A DNA stretch of 64,000 nucleotides, taken from contig NC_011666.1 in NCBI RefSeq assembly GCF_000021745.1, positions 1,860,001-1,924,000 of the forward strand, read 5' to 3'. How positions within the stretch are numbered: the stretch's first letter is position 1; the number at the start of each line of letters is the position of its first letter. The position numbers and the translations under genes are program-made. Source of the DNA: Methylocella silvestris BL2. Lineage in GTDB: Bacteria > Pseudomonadota > Alphaproteobacteria > Rhizobiales > Beijerinckiaceae. The notes beneath the pieces are model-generated. The model made no database searches, was not told the origin of the DNA, and saw only the letters and a program-made list of their open reading frames with translations. This document shows, piece after piece, positions 62,354 to 64,000 of the stretch.

Positions 62354-62779
62354 ATGACGAACGTCATTTTTTATGAAAAGCCCGGCTGCGCCAATAACAC
62401 GAAGCAAAAACGCCTGCTCGAGGACGCCGGCCATAGCCTCAGCGTGCGCAATCTGTTGACGGAGCCATGGACCTCCGAACGGCTTCTCGGCTTCTTTGGC
62501 GACAAGCCGGTTGCGGAATGGTTCAACAAGGCGGCGCCGCGCGTCAAATCCGGCGAAGTCAACCCGCAGGGTCTCGACGCCGGCGCGGCCATCGCGCTGA
62601 TGCTCGCCGAACCGCTGCTGATCCGCCGTCCGCTGATGGAGGCTGACGGCGCCCGCTCCGTCGGCTTCGACCCGGCCCATGTCGACGCATGGATCGGCCT
62701 CGGACCCAAAACTGCCGACGCCGATCTCGAGACCTGCCGCCGCGAAGCGGCGAAAGCCAAGGCGCCCGCCCTGGATTGA
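62354..62779 (+). CDS. Nitrogenase-associated ArsC/Spx-like protein
   Basis: A 141-residue thioredoxin-fold protein of the ArsC/Spx superfamily, matching the group annotated as nitrogenase-associated protein: VIFYEKPGCANNTKQKRLLE (with C12), LLTEPWTSERLLGFFGDKPV, WFNKAAPRVKSGEVNPQGLD, and LLIRRPLMEADGARSVGFDP. C12 stands alone rather than in a CxxC pair, so it is not a usual reductase. Its role in nitrogen fixation is not established. The ATG at 62354 has GGAGG nine bases upstream. Confidence 0.85.
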   Translation: MTNVIFYEKPGCANNTKQKRLLEDAGHSLSVRNLLTEPWTSERLLGFFGDKPVAEWFNKAAPRVKSGEVNPQGLDAGAAIALMLAEPLLIRRPLMEADGARSVGFDPAHVDAWIGLGPKTADADLETCRREAAKAKAPALD

Positions 62780-62851
62780 CCGGCGTCCTTCCCGCTGAGA
62801 GGCGCGGCCTGTGCAAGACGAACCTCTTCCTTCCTTCTGACGAGCTTTGCA

Positions 62852-63160
62852 ATGACGCCCCAGACGAAACAGGATTGCCGGTACTTCTTGTCCTACAGCG
62901 GCGTCAAACTGCCGATCAATCTCGTCAGCCCACTCGACCCCGAAGCGCTGGCCAATCGCAACACCTATATCCGCGCCTGGTTCGACGCGCGGGAGCGGCT
63001 GATCCGCTTCGAAAAGCTCGTTTACGGCGAGATCGAGCTCGTCCACTGCTACGACTATGACGATGACGGCGTGTTGCGCCGGGCCGCAATCACCATGCTG
63101 GACGAGGAGCCGGTTTACGTCTCGTTCGATCAAGCCTCGTCCGACGCGCCCGCGGCCTGA
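62852..63160 (+). CDS. Small conserved-looking hypothetical protein (nif neighbourhood)
   Basis: A 102-residue soluble protein with CRYFLSYSGVKLPINLVSPL at the N-terminus and RNTYIRAWFDARERLIRFEK. It is rich in aromatic and charged residues (YDYDDDGVLRRAAITMLDEE). No named motif is seen; it may belong to a small uncharacterised family found near nitrogenase-associated genes. It is followed by two short genes and the truncated haemoglobin. Confidence 0.6.
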   Translation: MTPQTKQDCRYFLSYSGVKLPINLVSPLDPEALANRNTYIRAWFDARERLIRFEKLVYGEIELVHCYDYDDDGVLRRAAITMLDEEPVYVSFDQASSDAPAA

Positions 63161-63188
63161 AGTCCGCCAGTCTCACAAGGAGAGCCGC

Positions 63189-63356
63189 GTGACGGTCGCC
63201 GAATTGCTCGAAGAGCTCGCCAAATTGCCGAAGGACGCCGTGGTGCTGATGGACAATGGCGGCGGCCTATCGCTCGTCGCCGGCGTCGATTTCGTCGCCG
63301 ATCAGGGACCGGGCGCGCCGGCGGAAGTCATTTTGTTGCCCAGCATGGACGAATAA
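63189..63356 (+). CDS. Very small hypothetical protein, 55 residues
   Basis: It starts at the GTG at 63189 with AAGGAGAG upstream and reads VTVAELLEELAKLPKDAVVL, then MDNGGGLSLVAGVDFVA. It is a small mixed-fold protein with no known family. It ends 2 bp before the haemoglobin start, so the two are probably co-translated. Confidence 0.6.
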   Translation: MTVAELLEELAKLPKDAVVLMDNGGGLSLVAGVDFVADQGPGAPAEVILLPSMDE

Positions 63357-63358
63357 AG

Positions 63359-63772
63359 ATGATGCTGGCGGGCCAAGCGGAGGCGACGGAGCCGATGTTC
63401 GCGCGCATCGGCGGCGCGATCGCGGTCGACCGGCTTGTCGAAGCCTTCTACCGGCGCATGGACAACGAGCCTTCCGCCAAAGCGCTTCGCGCCATGCATG
63501 GCGAGGATCTCGGCCCGACCCGGCAATTGTTGAAAAGATATTTGCTGGAATGGATGGGCGGCCCGAAACTCTATACGGCGGAACGCGGCCAGCCACGGCT
63601 CCGCGAGCGGCATCTTTCCTTTCCGATCGGCGCCCCGGAGCGCGACGCATGGCTCTTTTGCATGCGCGGCGCGCTTGAGGAGACGATCGAGGCGCCGGAC
63701 CTTCGCGCCGACATCGACGCCGCGCTGACAAAACTCGCCTTCTGGATGCGAAATCAAGCGGACGAAGTGTAG
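63359..63772 (+). CDS. Group II truncated haemoglobin
   Basis: A 137-residue 2-on-2 globin. It has the pre-helix MFARIGGAIAVDRLVEAFYR, then AMHGEDLGPTRQLLKRYLLE, WMGGPKLYTAERGQPRLR and RHLSFPIGAPERDAWLF, where the histidine of RHLSFPIG is the likely heme-iron ligand (F8). The GGP and Tyr/Trp positions suit group II. These globins bind O2 and help with NO or oxygen handling; beside nitrogenase-associated genes an oxygen role is plausible. The ATG at 63359 follows the stop codon of the preceding gene by 2 bp. Confidence 0.9.
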   Translation: MMLAGQAEATEPMFARIGGAIAVDRLVEAFYRRMDNEPSAKALRAMHGEDLGPTRQLLKRYLLEWMGGPKLYTAERGQPRLRERHLSFPIGAPERDAWLFCMRGALEETIEAPDLRADIDAALTKLAFWMRNQADEV

Positions 63773-63775
63773 TTT

Positions 63776-64000
63776 TCAGGATGTCTTCGCGCCCGCGCCG
63801 CTTCGCTTCGCGACAAACCGGGCGATCGCTGGCCCGAAGAGCAGCACGACCAGAATCCGCGCCATCTGCATCGCCATGACGAATGGAACATCGACCTTGC
63901 TCGACGCCGCAATGATTGCAATCGAATCCCCGCCGCCGGGACTGGTGGCCAGATAGGCTGTCAATGGATCGATCCCTCCGACAGTCGCCAGAATTGCGGC
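63776..64000 (-). CDS. AbrB-family membrane protein, C-terminal part (cut by the window edge)
   Basis: The frame enters from the right edge and ends at the TGA at 63776-63778. The visible 74 residues read ILATVGGIDPLTAYLATSPG, then GGDSIAIIAASSKVDVPFVM and ARILVVLLFGPAIARFVA. This is the glycine-rich re-entrant and final helix of the AbrB (duplicated ammonia-monooxygenase-like) membrane family. The start lies outside the window, and an apparent TTG start at 63962-63964 is simply an internal leucine. It converges with the haemoglobin gene. Confidence 0.75.
   Translation of the reverse strand, partial: AAILATVGGIDPLTAYLATSPGGGDSIAIIAASSKVDVPFVMAMQMARILVVLLFGPAIARFVAKRSGAGAKTS

Noticed and set aside
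63776-63964. A complete 62-residue protein starting at 63964
   Set aside because: The apparent TTG start is an internal leucine of a longer AbrB-type frame that continues to the window edge.
1-64000. CRISPR arrays, tRNA or rRNA genes
   Set aside because: No regularly spaced repeats, cloverleaf-like segments or rRNA stretches were noticed in reading the window. A dedicated scan could still find a tRNA.

Overview
The window looks like the chromosome of a high-GC alphaproteobacterial methylotroph, most likely a Beijerinckiaceae-type facultative methanotroph or relative (Methylocella/Methylocapsa-like). The basis is an almost complete serine-cycle locus, a pqqC gene, a nitrogenase-associated gene pair at the right edge and an intact beta-oxidation operon. 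The genus is an inference from gene content, not from a search.

Layout. 1-12.8 kb: serine-cycle genes in two divergent blocks, gck-sga-hprA-ftfL on the minus strand and mtkA-mtkB-ppc-mcl on the plus strand, followed by a cutA-like gene. 13.1-18.8 kb: a tightly packed minus-strand operon for a dicarboxylate (DASS) transporter, fumarate reductase subunits FrdA, FrdB, FrdC and FrdD, and the rhodoquinone-forming enzyme RquA. A near-perfect FNR/FixK-type box sits exactly where a class II activator site would be. 18.9-20.3 kb: a decayed IS6-family transposase and other non-coding remnants. 20.3-29.1 kb: small genes, a possible metallopeptidase, and a DNA-break repair block (topoisomerase IB, a DUF763 protein, two Ku proteins and LigD). 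29.2-32.9 kb: a flavin amine oxidase, a thioredoxin-like [2Fe-2S] ferredoxin, PqqC and a glutathione S-transferase. 33-38.2 kb: a fadA-fadN-fadE beta-oxidation operon with the Bacillus-type domain order. 38.4-52.5 kb: accessory genes, including a DUF2235 putative lipase, an ECF42-type sigma module, an RMF-like protein, an AraC regulator, a ClpP-fold periplasmic protein, serB and an orphan gspK-like gene. 52.7-56.7 kb: a 1320-residue secreted G8-domain/beta-helix protein. 56.9-64 kb: serC-serA, an aldose-epimerase-like gene, a LysR regulator, a nitrogenase-associated ArsC-like protein, two small proteins, a group II truncated haemoglobin and the edge of an AbrB-family membrane protein.

How the genes fit together. 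The serine cycle assimilates C1 units: FtfL loads formate onto tetrahydrofolate, Sga, HprA and Gck turn serine into 2-phosphoglycerate, Ppc fixes CO2, and MtkAB plus Mcl regenerate glyoxylate and release acetyl-CoA. The serB/serC/serA genes supply serine. Nothing in the window makes menaquinone. The frd-rquA operon therefore reads as a self-contained anaerobic module: RquA would convert ubiquinone to rhodoquinone, QFR would use rhodoquinol to reduce fumarate, and the DASS carrier would move the C4-dicarboxylates, all under oxygen-responsive control. This is the most striking system in the window. A degraded transposon beside it suggests that it was acquired laterally.
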